DNA of 64,000 nt from NCBI RefSeq assembly GCF_001598695.1, contig NZ_BCZK01000010.1, forward strand, positions 183,596-247,595, written 5' to 3'. This DNA is from Klebsiella oxytoca NBRC 105695. GTDB taxonomy: Bacteria; Pseudomonadota; Gammaproteobacteria; Enterobacterales; Enterobacteriaceae. A program made the position numbers and the translations under genes. Below are positions 19,549-28,670 of this stretch, in pieces (position 1 is the first letter of the stretch; the number at the start of each line of letters is the position of its first letter). Below the pieces are notes generated by a model. The model saw nothing but the letters and a program-made list of their open reading frames with translations, did no database searches and was not told the origin of the DNA.

Positions 19549-20799
19549 ATGAAACTCTCTGAACTGGCGCCACGAGAACGGCATAATTTTATATATTTCA
19601 TGCTGTTCTTTTTCTTCTACTATTTCATCATGTCAGCCTATTTTCCCTTTTTCCCGGTGTGGCTGGCGGAAGTTAACCATCTAACCAAAACCGAGACGGG
19701 GATCGTCTTCTCCTCTATTTCGCTATTCGCGATAATCTTCCAGCCGATTTTTGGCCTGATTTCGGATAAGCTCGGTCTGCGCAAGCATCTGCTGTGGACG
19801 ATTACGATTTTGTTAATCCTGTTTGCCCCCTTTTTTATTTTCGTCTTTTCGCCGCTGCTGCAGATGAATATCATCGCGGGCGCGCTGGTGGGCGGGATTT
19901 ATCTGGGGATCGTCTTTTCCAGCGGCTCCGGGGCGGTAGAAGCCTATATTGAACGCGTCAGCCGCGCCAACCGTTTTGAATACGGTAAAGTCCGCGTCTC
20001 CGGCTGCGTCGGCTGGGCGCTGTGCGCGTCAATCACCGGCATTTTATTTAGTATCGACCCGAACATTACGTTCTGGATCGCCTCCGGTTTCGCTCTGATC
20101 CTCGGCGTACTGCTGTGGGTATCAAAGCCGGAGAGTAGCAACAGCGCCGAGGTTATCGATGCCCTGGGCGCCAACCGTCAGGCTTTCTCCATGCGCACCG
20201 CCGCAGAGCTTTTGCGGATGCCGCGCTTCTGGGGCTTTATTATTTATGTCGTTGGCGTCGCCAGCGTCTATGACGTTTTTGACCAGCAGTTCGCCAACTT
20301 CTTTAAGGGCTTTTTCTCCAGCCCCCAGCGCGGCACTGAAGTATTCGGCTTCGTCACCACCGGTGGGGAATTACTTAACGCGCTAATCATGTTCTGCGCC
20401 CCGGCGATTATTAACCGGATTGGCGCTAAAAACGCCCTGCTAATTGCCGGGATGATTATGTCAGTACGCATTTTAGGATCGTCTTTCGCTAACTCGGCGG
20501 TGGAAGTGATCATTTTAAAAATGCTGCATATGTTCGAGATCCCGTTCCTGCTGGTCGGCACCTTTAAATATATCTCTTCGGCATTTAACCCGAAGCTCTC
20601 GGCGACCCTGTTCCTGATCGGTTTCAATTTATCAAAACAGCTGTCAGGCGTTGTGCTCTCGGCGTGGGTAGGACGGATGTATGATACCGTCGGCTTCCAT
20701 CAGGCCTATCTGATCCTGGGCTGTATTACCCTGAGCTTTACCCTCATCTCGCTGTTCACCCTGAAAGGCAGCAAAACCCTGCTCCCGGCCGCGGCATAA
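19549..20799 (+). CDS. lacY: Lactose permease LacY
   Basis: 416 residues (E. coli 417) with twelve hydrophobic segments; an oligosaccharide:H+ symporter of the major facilitator superfamily. The N-terminal [20 protein letters not shown], loop 2-3 [13 protein letters not shown], Glu in [11 protein letters not shown] (the Glu126/Arg144 sugar-binding region) and the Tyr/Asp-rich helix near [10 protein letters not shown] are kept. 55 bases after lacZ. Confidence 0.95.
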   Translation: MKLSELAPRERHNFIYFMLFFFFYYFIMSAYFPFFPVWLAEVNHLTKTETGIVFSSISLFAIIFQPIFGLISDKLGLRKHLLWTITILLILFAPFFIFVFSPLLQMNIIAGALVGGIYLGIVFSSGSGAVEAYIERVSRANRFEYGKVRVSGCVGWALCASITGILFSIDPNITFWIASGFALILGVLLWVSKPESSNSAEVIDALGANRQAFSMRTAAELLRMPRFWGFIIYVVGVASVYDVFDQQFANFFKGFFSSPQRGTEVFGFVTTGGELLNALIMFCAPAIINRIGAKNALLIAGMIMSVRILGSSFANSAVEVIILKMLHMFEIPFLLVGTFKYISSAFNPKLSATLFLIGFNLSKQLSGVVLSAWVGRMYDTVGFHQAYLILGCITLSFTLISLFTLKGSKTLLPAAA

Positions 20800-20805
20800 C
20801 ATCAG

Positions 20806-20828
20806 GCCGCCGGAAACCCTCCGGCGGC
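20806..20828 (+). terminator. Terminator hairpin of the lacZY operon
   Basis: GCCGCCGG (20806-20813) / CCGGCGGC (20821-20828), seven-base loop, six bases after the lacY stop. No clean T-run follows. No lacA-like frame is found between this and the next gene. Confidence 0.55.
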
Positions 20829-20872
20829 GCTTCGGCAATACACCGTTACTACACCGAATAAGTCAGTTGCCG

Positions 20873-21961
20873 CTAGCTGGCGATCCGCGTTTCCCCATCG
20901 CTATTTTCCAGCCCGTAAATCCGGGCTTCCGCCATGGATGAAACCAGCTCAGCCAGCTCCGCGGAGTGGCTGGTTAGCCAGATTTGGCTATAGCGGGAGG
21001 CTTCGACAATCAGCCGGGCCAGCGCGGGGAACATTTGACGATGCAGGCTGTTTTCCGGCTCGTTAATAGCCAGAAATGCCGGCGGACGCGGGCTCAGCAG
21101 CGCCACCGCCAGGCACAGGAAACGCAGCGTGCCATCGGACATTTCCGCCGCCAGTAAAGGTCGCCAGACGCCATTGCGGCGCATCTTTATCGAGAAACGC
21201 GAATTCTCATTTTCACAGTAAAATGTACACTCCGGGAACGCTTCGCCGAGGATCTCATGCAGCAGCTCTTCGGCGCCGATTTCCACGATGGTCTGAAAAG
21301 CGGCGGCAAGGTTGTGCCCATCGCTGTCCAGCACCGGCGAGCGGTAACCTACCGTCGGATGACGCAACGGCGAGAGTCTGCCTATATTGAATTCGTGATA
21401 AAAGCGCCAGTGGCGCATGGTTTCCCTGACCCTGGAGACTTCAGGAAAGCGGTGCGGCTCGCCCAGTTGGCCAAAAATCGATTCATTCTCATAAATCGCG
21501 TCGGTAAAAGTGCTTTTTTCACCATTGACGTCAACCAGGAACGCCGCCTGGTTTTTGCGTTCCAGCACGCGCGATGAAGGGCGTCGGGAAAATCCTGCCA
21601 GCCAGATAGACTCCTCTTTAACGATGGGATCCAGCTGGAACTGAGTCGGATACGGCAGTTTTTCCGGGAAACCTACCTGCAGCTGGTAGTCAAACTCATC
21701 GGTCAGGCAGGCAATCTGCAGCCGCCGCGGAAAGCGATCGTTCGGCGCGCTCGGCCCGGACCACATAATGTTCTCCAGGCCGCCTTCATCGCTGATATAA
21801 CCGGAGAACTTTCCATCGGCGCAGGCGGTTAACAGATGGATGGCTTTATAAATGTTGGATTTGCCGCAGCCGTTGGGGCCAAAGACGATATTCAGCGCGC
21901 CGAGTTCCAGCTCAATATCCCTGACCGATCTGAAATTTTTTATCCGGATATGGTTAATCAT
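20873..21961 (-). CDS. AAA family ATPase, OLD/RecF-like
   Basis: 362 residues. Walker A GPNGCGKSN (about 28-36) follows the RecF/SMC-type opening MINHIRIKNFRSVRDIELELG; the signature region reads AAEMSDGTLRFLCL and Walker B FLAINEPENSLH, ending with the switch ...IWLTSHSAELAELV. A DNA-associated or defence-related ATPase is likely, but there is no TOPRIM nuclease domain and no partner gene beside it. Convergent with lacY. Confidence 0.8.
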   Translation of the reverse strand: MINHIRIKNFRSVRDIELELGALNIVFGPNGCGKSNIYKAIHLLTACADGKFSGYISDEGGLENIMWSGPSAPNDRFPRRLQIACLTDEFDYQLQVGFPEKLPYPTQFQLDPIVKEESIWLAGFSRRPSSRVLERKNQAAFLVDVNGEKSTFTDAIYENESIFGQLGEPHRFPEVSRVRETMRHWRFYHEFNIGRLSPLRHPTVGYRSPVLDSDGHNLAAAFQTIVEIGAEELLHEILGEAFPECTFYCENENSRFSIKMRRNGVWRPLLAAEMSDGTLRFLCLAVALLSPRPPAFLAINEPENSLHRQMFPALARLIVEASRYSQIWLTSHSAELAELVSSMAEARIYGLENSDGETRIAS

Positions 21962-22063
21962 AAATTCCCGAAACTGATAGAAGCGTTTCGCTCTACTGTA
22001 TCGGAGGCAAAAGGAAAACGAAATATGAGGAGACCGGACGACAAGCGATCGCCCGGAACCTGC

Positions 22064-22327
22064 TTAGCCGAAGAGTTTTTTCATGCCGCGAGTTAGCGCG
22101 ACTCTTTTGAGTTTTTCCGTATCCTCATGGCTCTCGTTGAAAACGCCGAAAAAATAGCGTTCATCATCAATGGTCTGCGATACGATTCTGTAGCTCAGCG
22201 GCTGACCGGATTTCGCGCCATACTGCGCAGGCGTCACGGAAATCTCCGTCGCGTTATCGGCAACGCTGACCATCAGGCCGTCGCCTTTCCCTCCAACCAG
22301 CATCACCTTAATTAACGGGTGCACCAT
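22064..22327 (-). CDS. Hypothetical protein, 87 residues
   Basis: Soluble, no recognised domain. Opens MVHPLIKVMLVGGKGDGLMV and ends LTRGMKKLFG. A GGGAG ribosome site lies six bases before the ATG at 22325-22327. 25 bases downstream of the small exported protein gene on the same strand, so possibly one transcript. Confidence 0.6.
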   Translation of the reverse strand: MVHPLIKVMLVGGKGDGLMVSVADNATEISVTPAQYGAKSGQPLSYRIVSQTIDDERYFFGVFNESHEDTEKLKRVALTRGMKKLFG

Positions 22328-22352
22328 GTCTCTCCCGGGTTGAGGTCAATGA

Positions 22353-22607
22353 TTAATTTTCGATGGCCGCTGGCTGACAGTTGGCCGCTGCGCCGCCCTG
22401 GCCGGACGAGCCTTTCGGGGAAGCCGGACGCGCGCCCTCTTTACCAACAACGGGCGGTAACGGCACGCCTTCTTTGTCCACCGCAGGCGGCGCCTTCTGG
22501 CAGGTCGCCGTTTTCGTCACATCTGCGCCCCAGGCGGGCATTTGCAGACTCAGGAGCGCCACGGGAGCAAGCAGTAACGTATTCTTCAGTACTTTCTTAT
22601 AGTTCAT
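22353..22607 (-). CDS. Small exported Pro/Gly-rich protein
   Basis: 84 residues with a signal peptide (about 1-27, MNYKKVLKNTLLLAPVALLS..., cleaved after AWGA) and a low-complexity mature part rich in Pro, Gly, Ala and Lys with two Cys residues (ATCQKAPPA and AANCQPA). It probably ends in the periplasm, perhaps with one disulfide. Family not recognised. Confidence 0.6.
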   Translation of the reverse strand: MNYKKVLKNTLLLAPVALLSLQMPAWGADVTKTATCQKAPPAVDKEGVPLPPVVGKEGARPASPKGSSGQGGAAANCQPAAIEN

Positions 22608-22882
22608 ACCGGCCTTGAGTCAAAAATGTATTTCTCATGCTGAGCTAAGCGCTGATTATTAGTAGTAAAAGCTGACAAATGATGAAGGAAAAAAGAGGAA
22701 TTGTGAACATCAATAGTTCTTATTTATGAATTGCGACGTTTCCAGCCCCAGCGCCCGAGGGATCTTATATCTAAGAATTATCTCAATCAATTGAAATAAC
22801 AGGAATACCACCAATTCTGGCGAAGTTTTTTACAGGAGCACCGCTCTATACTGAAAACGAAAATAACCATCAGGATTATACA

Positions 22883-23209
22883 ATGACAAAACTCCCTCTG
22901 ATACTTCTTCTGGCTGGCGCGGGGCTATTACAGGGCTGCTCGGCGTTCGATAAACATCACGGCGTTAACTGGGGCGAAGGTACCTGCCCGACTCCCGCGC
23001 CAGAAGCGATTAGCAAATCGAAGCAGCTGATTATTGAGGATGGTAAAACCCTCAAATGCCAGATTCGTCCTTATGTCAGCAATATGGCCTGTCAGGGGAT
23101 CACCGATAAAACTCATGCCGATGGCGTCGTTTGCCAGAACGGATTAGGGCAATCAATTTTGTTTACCTTCGACGATAAAGGCGTACTGCAAAAACACGGT
23201 AGCGTGTAA
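22883..23209 (+). CDS. Putative lipoprotein, 108 residues
   Basis: Signal with lipobox LLQGC (Cys19), then a short mature domain with four further Cys residues (GTCPTPAPE, LKCQIRP, MACQG, VVCQN). An Ala-Gly-rich hydrophobic stretch precedes the lipobox. Ser at +2 suggests outer-membrane sorting. CAGGA lies some ten bases before the ATG. Function unknown. Confidence 0.7.
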   Translation: MTKLPLILLLAGAGLLQGCSAFDKHHGVNWGEGTCPTPAPEAISKSKQLIIEDGKTLKCQIRPYVSNMACQGITDKTHADGVVCQNGLGQSILFTFDDKGVLQKHGSV

Positions 23210-23317
23210 GCGCTCACGCTAGGGAAAATTCCTGGAGTGACGCTCGCCGCGGCCCGAACATTGGTACTTCGCCTGTTAGCCACTAGACTTAAATAAGTCA
23301 AACGAAAGGAGAGTCTC

Positions 23318-23590
23318 ATGTCATCACAAGAGTATGAAAACGACGCGCAGAATCTGGCCGATAAAGTGGGCAATAAAGTCAATGAATTTGCCGGGGAAGC
23401 CCAGCAGCAGTTTGGTGATGCGGTAGATTCGCCGAAACATCAGCTAAAAGGCGCGGCCCGTAAATACGCCGCTCAGGCTTCGGATGCCGTTTCAGAGGTC
23501 TCCGAGCGCGTCAGGGAAAATCCGTTAACCGGACTGCTGGCCGCCGGCGCTATCGGCCTGGTCATTGGTCTGTTGGCAGGACGGAAGTAA
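23318..23590 (+). CDS. ElaB/YqjD-type DUF883 membrane-anchored protein
   Basis: 90 residues: an amphipathic, charged N-terminal part (about 1-65) and a C-terminal glycine-zipper membrane anchor PLTGLLAAGAIGLVIGLLAGRK. This layout is typical of the DUF883 ElaB/YqjD/YgaM group, stationary-phase proteins that bind ribosomes at the inner membrane. Good AAAGGAGAG ribosome site. Stands alone. Confidence 0.75.
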   Translation: MSSQEYENDAQNLADKVGNKVNEFAGEAQQQFGDAVDSPKHQLKGAARKYAAQASDAVSEVSERVRENPLTGLLAAGAIGLVIGLLAGRK

Positions 23591-23823
23591 TTCTCCAGCC
23601 TGCGGGCCTGAAAACTGATGGCAAGCCGGTTTTACACCTTTCCCCTATTCCAGCCCGCCAATAGCTGAGAAACACCGGAGTGTTATCAGGTTACGCACTC
23701 TTCACCGGCCCGGTAAAGCGCTTGCCGCTACCGGGCTATTTCTCCCCTATGCGGTTTGTCAGCCATCAGAAGCGTTGAGAGCCTGAACGTGGGGTATTGC
23801 TGCAAGAAATCCTTAAAGCGCCC

Positions 23824-24135
23824 TTAAATTCCCACCACCGCAGCCACCTCAAACTGGAAAACGTACGGATCGGACAGCAGCTGGAATTGCTCATCATCGG
23901 CATAGGTGACGGCGACATGGTACTCTTCACCGGCAAAAGCGATGATAGCATCCAGATCGTTCCAGTAGGTCGCCAGAAAGAAGTGTTCCCACTCCCCCTG
24001 CGTTTCCCGCCTGACGAAGGCGCCCGCGTTGCCGGCAATGCTCCGCGAATGCTGCACTCCGGTTGCCTGCAAATGCCCCGCAAACGCATCGCCAAACGCA
24101 ACGGGAACACAACCATGCCAGGTTCTGACAATCAT
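23824..24135 (-). CDS. Antibiotic biosynthesis monooxygenase-like (dimeric alpha-beta barrel) protein
   Basis: 103 residues from the ATG at 24133-24135 (GGAG eight bases upstream); the longer open frame adds 25 AT-rich codons. Starts MIVRTWHGCVP, has EWEHFFLATYWNDLDAI and ends ...VFQFEVAAVVGI, consistent with an ABM-type ferredoxin-like fold. Substrate unknown. Single gene. Confidence 0.6.
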   Translation of the reverse strand: MIVRTWHGCVPVAFGDAFAGHLQATGVQHSRSIAGNAGAFVRRETQGEWEHFFLATYWNDLDAIIAFAGEEYHVAVTYADDEQFQLLSDPYVFQFEVAAVVGI

Positions 24136-24343
24136 CGACAGACTCCATATAAAATCAATAAAAATGAATTTATAGCAAATAAAATCGCCACTGTGTGATT
24201 TTTTATTCATTTCACACTATTGCGTCGACGCCCTTTTTTGCTGCCGTTTCTGCTTCTATCCCCAGGCCCAACCCTGCACGCTGACACATCCGCTAAAATT
24301 ACAGGTATAATCCCACAAATTATTCAGCGGATTCAGAAACGAG

Positions 24344-24883
24344 ATGACAAAACTCACCTTACAAGAGCAGATGCTAAAAGCCGGCTTAGTGACCAGCAAA
24401 AAGATGGCCAAGGTTCAAAGAACGGCGAAAAAGTCACGCGTTCAGGCGCGCGAGGCCAGAGAGGCGGTGGAAGAGAATAAGAAAGCGCAGCTGGAGCGGG
24501 ATAAACAGCTTAGCGAGCAGCAAAAGCAGGCAGCGTTATCGAAAGAATATAAAGCGCAGGTCAAACAGCTCATCGAGATGAATAAAATCGATATTTCTAA
24601 AGGCAATATTGATTTTAATTTCACGGATAACAATTTCATTAAAAAAATCACCGTGGATAAACTGACCCAGGCACAGCTGATAAGCGGTCGCCTCGCCATT
24701 GCGCGCCTGGCGGGTGATAGCGACGGCGAGAGCAAATACGCGATTATCCCGGCAAGCGTAGCCGATAAGATCGCCCAGCGCGACGCCAGCAGCATTGTCT
24801 TAAACAGCGCGCTCAGCGCGGAAGAGCAGGATGAAGACGATCCGTATGCTGATTTTAAAGTACCTGATGATTTGATGTGGTAA
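24344..24883 (+). CDS. DUF2058 family protein, YaiL-like
   Basis: 179 residues. Opens MTKLTLQEQMLKAGLVTSKK, then a long charged coiled-coil (about 25-85), a middle domain and an acidic tail EEQDEDDPYADFKVPDDLMW. This is the DUF2058 arrangement seen in E. coli YaiL, a nucleoprotein-associated factor of unclear role. Near its 5' end a GAGATGACAAAACT context provides a modest ribosome site. Confidence 0.8.
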   Translation: MTKLTLQEQMLKAGLVTSKKMAKVQRTAKKSRVQAREAREAVEENKKAQLERDKQLSEQQKQAALSKEYKAQVKQLIEMNKIDISKGNIDFNFTDNNFIKKITVDKLTQAQLISGRLAIARLAGDSDGESKYAIIPASVADKIAQRDASSIVLNSALSAEEQDEDDPYADFKVPDDLMW

Positions 24884-24992
24884 ATCGCGTTAGCCCGCTC
24901 AGGCAAAAGATTTAGACGTAGTCTGCGCGGGCAATGTGCTTTACACTGCGCGCGGCAAAAAATTGAGTAGATAAACGATTAACCAGGCGGTA

Positions 24993-25475
24993 ATGGCGAT
25001 GAACGGAACGATCACAACGTGGTTTAAAGATAAAGGTTTTGGATTTATCAAAGATGAAAACGGCGATAATCGCTACTTTCATGTGATTAAGGTTGCCAAC
25101 CCTGAGCTGATTAAAAAGGATGCGGCGGTCACTTTCGAACCCACAACCAATAACAAGGGTTTGTCAGCGTACGCCGTGAAGGTCCTCCCGGAAAGCAAAT
25201 ATATCTATATCGCAGGCGAGCGGATTAAGCTCACGTCGATAAAATCTTACCTGGTTTATAACGAGGAGGAGCCTGCCGACACCCGCATTGATAAAGAGAA
25301 CGCGGTCCTCTCCGTGGGCCTGCTGATGGGAAATATCAGGCCAAAATCAGCCGCTAAGCCCGGGGAAATGCGCTCGGTCAAAAAGCTGGCCATCACCACC
25401 TTCCAGGGCACCACGCTCATCTTCACGGAAGATGAGATAGACATCGACGCCACGGTGAAACTGCTTAAGGTGTAA
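24993..25475 (+). CDS. Cold-shock-domain protein with C-terminal extension
   Basis: 160 residues. The N-terminal cold-shock domain (about 1-65) has the RNP1-like KGFGFIKDE and a degenerate RNP2 YFHVIKV; the C-terminal 90 residues form a separate unrecognised domain ending DATVKLLKV. Probably binds single-stranded RNA or DNA. Two ATGs (24993 and 24999) both follow AGGCGG; the second has the better spacing. Longer than CspA-type proteins (70 residues). Confidence 0.75.
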   Translation: MAMNGTITTWFKDKGFGFIKDENGDNRYFHVIKVANPELIKKDAAVTFEPTTNNKGLSAYAVKVLPESKYIYIAGERIKLTSIKSYLVYNEEEPADTRIDKENAVLSVGLLMGNIRPKSAAKPGEMRSVKKLAITTFQGTTLIFTEDEIDIDATVKLLKV

Positions 25476-25611
25476 GATCCTTCGGTGAAGAAAGCCGGGG
25501 CAGAGCTCACTTTCTGCCGCCCGCCTGCCCATGCAGCCTGACGTTTCCCGAACTGGTGTTGTGCAGCCGGGTACCGGGACAGTGGCGCAGGTTTGGCTCT
25601 TCTGTAAGCCG

Positions 25612-25643
25612 CAAAAAACAGCCGCAACGCGCAGGTTGCGGCT
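25612..25643 (-). terminator. Rho-independent terminator of the lipoprotein pair
   Basis: Minus strand: AGCCGCAAC / GTTGCGGCT (25635-25643 with 25620-25628), six-base loop, then GTTTTTT. It ends the two-gene transcript that stops at 25702. Confidence 0.85.
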
Positions 25644-25701
25644 ACCTTCAATACGCTTAACTGGCAGCTATCAGGCTCTACGCCCGGCGTTCATTGCTGT
25701 A

Positions 25702-26154
25702 TCAATGCCGAGGATCGGCAATGATACGTGAAGGACTGCCGTATAGTACGAGTATCTTATTACCTTCGACAAACAAGGGGGTATTACCTTGTACAACGGT
25801 CATCAGATTACCGTTTTCCGTTTCGATAACATATTCCATCCCCGTCTGTTTTGTCGCAGAAGCTTCAAGCGCTGCGCCGGTTAGCCCCCCGACAACCGCC
25901 CCGCCAATAGCGCCGACAATATTCGCGCGAGTGCCTCCTCCAATTGCAGACCCTGCAGCCGCTCCCGCGGCCGTACCCGCAGCACCGCCCAAAGCGGATG
26001 TGCCACGAATATCGACCGGTCGCGCGCTAATGATAGTGCCGGCAATAGAGCGATTCACCATGCCTACCGAACCCACGGAATAGCTATTCGGGGAAATATC
26101 CTGCGCACACCCCCCTAACAACGTGAGCATCGTGATTAAAGCGACCCGTCTCAT
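25702..26154 (-). CDS. Glycine-zipper lipoprotein, SlyB/17-kDa antigen-like
   Basis: 150 residues with lipobox LGGC (Cys16), then the glycine-zipper 2TM region GGAAGTAAGAAAGSAIGGG ... GAIGGAVVGGLTGAALE (about 57-97), and a C-terminal beta-rich part ending YGSPSRIIADPRH. Outer-membrane lipoprotein of the SlyB/Pcp type. It overlaps the upstream lipoprotein gene by four bases (ATGA), so the two are translationally coupled. Confidence 0.82.
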   Translation of the reverse strand: MRRVALITMLTLLGGCAQDISPNSYSVGSVGMVNRSIAGTIISARPVDIRGTSALGGAAGTAAGAAAGSAIGGGTRANIVGAIGGAVVGGLTGAALEASATKQTGMEYVIETENGNLMTVVQGNTPLFVEGNKILVLYGSPSRIIADPRH

Positions 26155-26711
26155 TTATCTACCTTCGAAGGGAACATCGGGCGGGAGAGTTCAATGCTTT
26201 CTAACGCTTGTAAGAACTGCGTAATATTGTTTTGTACCGCGCGGTTTATTGATTCACGGGCGCGAACAACGCCCACGAAGGCATAGGATGCAGGCACAGT
26301 TCCAGTAGATTCGATATCTTGCGTATAAATAATATCGCCATTAGAGCGGTTAATTACCTCATAACGCGCAACGGCTTTCGTTGTCATGGCCATGCCAAAG
26401 CTCGGAACGTCAATCGCTAAGACTTTCACGTTAAGGCTCACCGTATTAGCAGAGTTATCTTTAAAGATCGCCATTCTATCGAGCGCCTCTTGTAACGAGT
26501 CTCGCCAAATGGGGGTAATGGTTTCCATCCCCGCGACGATATCGCCTTTCTGCTCATCGGGACGCGCAAGCGAAACCGTGAGTGATTTTAGCTGTGCATC
26601 AATTTTCTTCTGGCTAACGCCAACGCCAGGTGTAGAAAAATTCAGAGGTGGAACGCTGGCACATCCTGTTAAAGACCCAATAACAACAGCAATTAAGAGT
26701 AGTTTTTTCAT
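26151..26711 (-). CDS. Putative lipoprotein, 186 residues
   Basis: Signal with lipobox LTGC (Cys17). The mature part has a mixed alpha/beta look (LNVKVLAIDVPSFGMAMTTK...), with no catalytic motif. Its operon partner is a glycine-zipper lipoprotein (ATGA overlap), so both may work on the same envelope structure. Family not named with certainty. Confidence 0.75.
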   Translation of the reverse strand: MKKLLLIAVVIGSLTGCASVPPLNFSTPGVGVSQKKIDAQLKSLTVSLARPDEQKGDIVAGMETITPIWRDSLQEALDRMAIFKDNSANTVSLNVKVLAIDVPSFGMAMTTKAVARYEVINRSNGDIIYTQDIESTGTVPASYAFVGVVRARESINRAVQNNITQFLQALESIELSRPMFPSKVDK

Positions 26712-27116
26712 TATTTATCCCCGTTAGTTGTAAGGTCATCCTAACGTAATAAATAATCCAGATATATTGATTTTAATCAGTTAGTTAAATAATAGGATAA
26801 ACATTATCTCTGGCGTGGACGTTAAATGGATTTTGCCATCGCTTTTTGGGCTCTCGGCTACGCTCACAACATTTATCACTGCAATCAGATAAAAGCGCGC
26901 AGGATACTGAAAGATAGACACTAATTTATTCAGAACTTTCTCAGGTTTTAATTTTTTAAAGGGATTGAGTAGCGGATATTTGCGCCATAAACCGGGCCCT
27001 GCTCAACGAACTTCGAGAGGGCCAGGTCCGCCGCGATTGCGGCCACGGCGCCGTTGAAAATAGAGGAGAAGCATACTGACCTATACTTAAAATCTGATAT
27101 CCGATTAGAGGTAGCT
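26712..27116. other. Gene-free stretch between a lipoprotein operon and yedK
   Basis: An AT-rich left half (26712-26960) holds the promoter region of the lipoprotein operon; a GC-rich right half (26980-27055) looks like a scrap of old coding sequence but shows no frame that can be named. No repeat or RNA structure of note. Confidence 0.5.
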
Positions 27117-27788
27117 ATGTGCGGACGTTTTGCTCAATCACAAACCAGGGAAGAATATCTGACCTATCTGGCTGAAGAAGCCGAGCGCGACATTGCTTAT
27201 GATCCGCAGCCTATAGGACGCTATAACGTGGCGCCCGGTACCAAAGTTCTGTTGCTCAGCGAACGTAACGAACGGCTGCACCTCGATCCGGTACACTGGG
27301 GCTATGCCCCCGGGTGGTGGGACAAACCCGCGCTTATTAACGCTCGTGCCGAAACCGCGGCCACCAGCAGAATGTTTAAACCGCTATGGCAGCATGGCCG
27401 GGCGATTTGCTTTGCCGACGGTTGGTTCGAGTGGAAGCGTGAAGGCGATAAAAAACAACCCTACTTCATCCATCGTAAAGACGGTAAGCCTCTATTCATG
27501 GCGGCGATCGGCAGCGTACCTTTCGAACGCGGCGATGAAGCGGAAGGGTTTCTTATCGTCACGTCCGCCGCCGATCGAGGCCTTGTCGATATTCACGACC
27601 GCCGCCCGTTAGTGCTGGAGCCTGAAGCTGCCAGGAAATGGATGCGCCAGGATGTCGGTGGGAAAGAAGCGGAAGAGATTATTGCCGACGGGGCGGTTTC
27701 CGCAGACCATTTCGCCTGCCACCCGGTATCGCGAGCGGTAGGTAATGTGAAAAACCAGGGACCGGAATTGATACAAGCACTCAGCTAA
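27117..27788 (+). CDS. yedK: SRAP-domain abasic-site protein YedK (HMCES family)
   Basis: 223 residues. It forms a covalent link between its Cys2 amine/thiol and abasic sites in single-stranded DNA, protecting them. Start set at 27117 because the family needs MCGRF at the N-terminus: Cys2 is present, Asn in YNVAPGT, Glu in CFADGWFEW and His in FACHPVSRAVGNVKNQGPEL complete the site. AGAGGT lies upstream. No LexA box was seen. Confidence 0.92.
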   Translation: MCGRFAQSQTREEYLTYLAEEAERDIAYDPQPIGRYNVAPGTKVLLLSERNERLHLDPVHWGYAPGWWDKPALINARAETAATSRMFKPLWQHGRAICFADGWFEWKREGDKKQPYFIHRKDGKPLFMAAIGSVPFERGDEAEGFLIVTSAADRGLVDIHDRRPLVLEPEAARKWMRQDVGGKEAEEIIADGAVSADHFACHPVSRAVGNVKNQGPELIQALS

Positions 27789-27964
27789 GCACAATCTGCA
27801 TATACCTCTTACAGGCGCGATCGTTCCATGTTCGTAAAATATATCACCCAGAATAAGCTAATCCGCATTATGTGTTAAAGAAAGGTTATTATACAGCACA
27901 AAGTGAACAGAATTTACATTAACGTCACCTATCATATTCGCCATAATCAAAATTGGTGATGTTA

Positions 27965-28576
27965 ATGACTGTACTTAAAAGCTTTTTCTTCTTCCTTGGC
28001 GCGGCTTGTACCTGCGCATTTGTGGTACTTTGCCTGTGGGTCGATATACATTATTGGGATTATAATATTTCGGAATTATCACTCACTGAAATTGTTCAGG
28101 AGTTGGTGTTAGCTACCATTGTTGTTATTCATTTTCTGCTGGCGAAGCAGTATAAATCCATGCGCTACTGCAATATTCTTATTGGCGGCTTTTTCCTTGC
28201 CATGCTAATTCGTGAGCTGGACGCCCTTTTTGATCTTATTTCTCACGGGAGTTGGGTGTGGTTTGCGCTGATTGCCGCTCTGGCAGCCTTAATTAATCCA
28301 CTTATTCATTATCGTCAGACCATGGAACAGCTTACACAATATACCCGTACGCCCGGGTACGGCATGTTAATCAGCGGGCTGCTGGCTATTCTGGTCTTCT
28401 CCCGACTCTTCGGTATGCAAGGTTTATGGCAGGCCATACTCGATGACGGTTACGTTCGGGTTGTAAAAAATGTCGTTGAGGAAGGCAGCGAATCATTCGG
28501 TTATATGCTTTGTCTCACCGCCTCTATTGGTTATTACTGCAATTTTCGCGGAACCCTGGGGCAGGAATCAACCTGA
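27965..28576 (+). CDS. Integral membrane protein of unknown function
   Basis: 203 residues with about five to six hydrophobic segments (about 5-27, 40-58, 70-90, 97-112, 130-152, 178-195). Starts MTVLKSFFFFLGAACT; GGTGA precedes the ATG at 27965, with ATG, GTG and TTG alternatives 6-12 bases upstream. No signature motif; family not recognised. Convergent with umuC. Confidence 0.65.
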   Translation: MTVLKSFFFFLGAACTCAFVVLCLWVDIHYWDYNISELSLTEIVQELVLATIVVIHFLLAKQYKSMRYCNILIGGFFLAMLIRELDALFDLISHGSWVWFALIAALAALINPLIHYRQTMEQLTQYTRTPGYGMLISGLLAILVFSRLFGMQGLWQAILDDGYVRVVKNVVEEGSESFGYMLCLTASIGYYCNFRGTLGQEST

Positions 28577-28670
28577 ACCCTGCGCTGATATTGGCGTGTT
28601 ATCCGAGCTGCGAGCTCAACCAGGCAACTTGCTAAGAAAGGAATGGTATAGAGTTGCGGCGTTCTCCCTA

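Noticed and set aside
20829..20872. lacA or its remnant after lacY
   Set aside because: No acetyltransferase-like frame on either strand; the next gene is a convergent ATPase.
26989..27012. Short match to dcp (CCCTGCTCAACGAAC) near yedK
   Set aside because: Only 15 exact bases plus a broken flank; repeats of that length are expected by chance in 64 kb, and the translated context differs from Dcp.
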